Assembly (NCBI RefSeq): GCF_039727615.1
Contig: NZ_CP152474.1
Span: 2,170,001-2,234,000 of the forward strand
Direction: 5' to 3'
DNA from: Leclercia sp. S52
Lineage (GTDB): Bacteria > Pseudomonadota > Gammaproteobacteria > Enterobacterales > Enterobacteriaceae
Length of the DNA: 64,000 nt
Each line of letters starts with the position of its first letter. Within the stretch, counting starts at the first letter, position 1. Under the pieces are notes generated by a model that saw nothing but the letters and a program-made list of their open reading frames with translations, was not told the DNA's origin and searched no databases. Made by a program: the position numbers and the translations under genes. This document shows, in pieces, positions 63,192 through 64,000 of this stretch.

Positions 63192-64000
63192 ATGGACGAA
63201 CTTAAATCAAATTCAGTTTCAGGCCGCGATTATAATCCCGTCTACGCATCTGCCTCTTCGGGCGATGTTGACGCCCAAATTAAACTCGGAAAAATGTACC
63301 GTGACGGCGACGGAGTTGAAAAGGACGGTAAAAAGGCCGTTGAGTGGCTGACAAGAGCTGCAGAACAGGGTAGGTCAGATGCCCATTACTTTTTGGCTGT
63401 CATATATGCAACGGGAAACGGAGTCCCTCTGAGCTATTCAAAAGCCCTGGAGTGGTTCAAATTTCCGTTAGATCAGGGCGACTCGGATACTCAGGTTTAC
63501 GTGGGGTGGCTACACGAAAATGGATTTGGGGTTCCTAAAGATAATTCAAAAGCTGCGGAATATTACGCACTTGCGGCAGAACAGTGTAATAGCTCTGCCC
63601 AATATTATCTAGGCACCTTTTACGAGCATGGATTAGGTGTGCCCAAAGATGAAAATAAGGCATTCGAATACTATACATTGTCTGCGCAACAAGGGGATAG
63701 CGATGCCCAGGCGAATTTAGGGGCAATGTACATTGCCCGTCATGACTATGAAAAAGGCAAAGACTATCTTCGCATGGCTGGTGAGAATGGCAACCAAAGG
63801 GCTCTTGAAACGCTAAAGAAAATTGAAGCAGTTCAAGAAAAACATAGAATCGAAGACAGTGTCAGGAAAATCACCTGTCCTTTCTGCGGCAAGAAAAGCG
63901 TTTGGAAGGCAAAATTTTGCCACGGCTGCACAGCCCGGATTACGTACGAACCTATAAGAGAATATGAATGGATAGGTATAGGTCTCGGTATTATTTTCGC
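63192..64000 (+). CDS. Sel1-repeat protein with zinc ribbon and membrane segment (partial, cut by window end)
   Basis: The frame is open for 269 codons to the window edge. Residues about 20-205 contain Sel1-type repeats (AQIKLGKMYRDGDGVEKDGK, AVEWLTRAAEQGRSDAHYFL, YYLGTFYEHGLGVPKDENKA). Then come a zinc ribbon, ITCPFCGKKSVWKAKFCHGC, and the start of a hydrophobic helix, EWIGIGLGIIF. So it is likely membrane-anchored, with the repeats and zinc finger in the cytosol. AT-rich DNA and the place at the prophage edge suggest a cargo gene, perhaps in defence or host interaction. The 277 bases before it hold no gene. Confidence 0.75.
   Translation, partial: MDELKSNSVSGRDYNPVYASASSGDVDAQIKLGKMYRDGDGVEKDGKKAVEWLTRAAEQGRSDAHYFLAVIYATGNGVPLSYSKALEWFKFPLDQGDSDTQVYVGWLHENGFGVPKDNSKAAEYYALAAEQCNSSAQYYLGTFYEHGLGVPKDENKAFEYYTLSAQQGDSDAQANLGAMYIARHDYEKGKDYLRMAGENGNQRALETLKKIEAVQEKHRIEDSVRKITCPFCGKKSVWKAKFCHGCTARITYEPIREYEWIGIGLGIIF

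Larger units (their letters stand above)
42395..64000. mobile_element. Defective lambdoid prophage in ydfJ (right end outside window)
   Basis: The left end lies between the broken ydfJ codons (about 42395) and the integrase stop at 42433; the core sequence cannot be fixed without the right end. Gene order is integrase, excisionase, DUF4060, ninG fragment, ylcG, Q, lysis, terminase, portal, head/tail-tip chimera, tail fibres, accessory genes. The repressor, replication genes, capsid, neck, tail tube and tape measure are missing. It cannot form particles alone. The last gene is cut by the window end, so the right boundary is unknown. Confidence 0.9.

Noticed and set aside
1..64000. tRNA, rRNA, CRISPR array or insertion sequence
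   Set aside because: I saw no cloverleaf-type sequence with the usual GTTCGAATC arm, no regular spacer-repeat array, and no transposase frame. The 21-bp repeats at 58.4 kb are coding repeats of a tail fibre. A covariance search for tRNAs would be needed to be sure.

Overview
The window is a piece of enterobacterial chromosome (Enterobacter/Lelliottia/Klebsiella-like). The main evidence is a chromosomal rarA-oqxAB-oqxR efflux module, SOS genes with good LexA boxes (yebG, dinI-like), and a ynfE/F-ynfG-ynfH-dmsD, ynfD, ynfC, ynfB, ynfA, rspA, rspB, ydfJ' block that follows the E. coli order, without speG. I saw no rRNA or tRNA gene, insertion sequence or CRISPR array.

Layout. 1-6.4 kb: end of a LysR gene, an alpha/beta hydrolase, yebG, a glutathione peroxidase, a dinI-like gene, an orphan aerobactin receptor (iutA), chloramphenicol acetyltransferase and a GNAT acetyltransferase. 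6.4-6.8 kb: gene relics, including a deleted second copy of yebG. 6.8-12.3 kb: rarA, oqxA, oqxB, oqxR. 12.5-15.6 kb: a two-component system divergent from a MipA/OmpV outer-membrane protein. 15.8-23.2 kb: a leftward cluster (Tat-signal alcohol dehydrogenase, cupin, carboxymuconolactone decarboxylase-like, SDR, MFS, dienelactone hydrolase-like, cyclophilin-like) divergent from a LysR regulator; five of the seven products carry export signals. 23.4-33.2 kb: a guanidine-I (ykkC) riboswitch followed by a guanidine import and breakdown operon: ABC transporter, two carboxyguanidine deiminase-type subunits, biotin carboxylase and allophanate hydrolase. Together these should take guanidine to ammonia and CO2. 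33.2-42.4 kb: the dms/ynf and rsp genes. 42.4 kb to the window end: a lambdoid prophage inserted in ydfJ.

The prophage looks defective. It has integrase, excisionase and a DUF4060 gene, then jumps straight to the C-terminal part of ninG, so the repressor, replication and recombination genes are missing. The late region (ylcG, Q, a uspF-like cargo gene, C4-like RNA, holin, endolysin, Rz/Rz1, terminase, portal) is intact up to a minor head protein, which is fused in frame to the middle of the tail-tip protein J. All other head, neck, tail-tube and tape-measure genes are missing. Tail fibre genes, a second C4-like RNA, a dinI relic, a LexA-controlled gene pair and a Sel1-repeat/zinc-ribbon gene follow.

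Ten genes are broken by a net +1 shift, each at a short homopolymer (usually seven G or seven T where six would restore the frame). The uniform sign and context suggest base-calling error more than ten independent mutations. Genes marked frameshifted may therefore be intact in the organism. The two prophage deletions cannot be explained that way.
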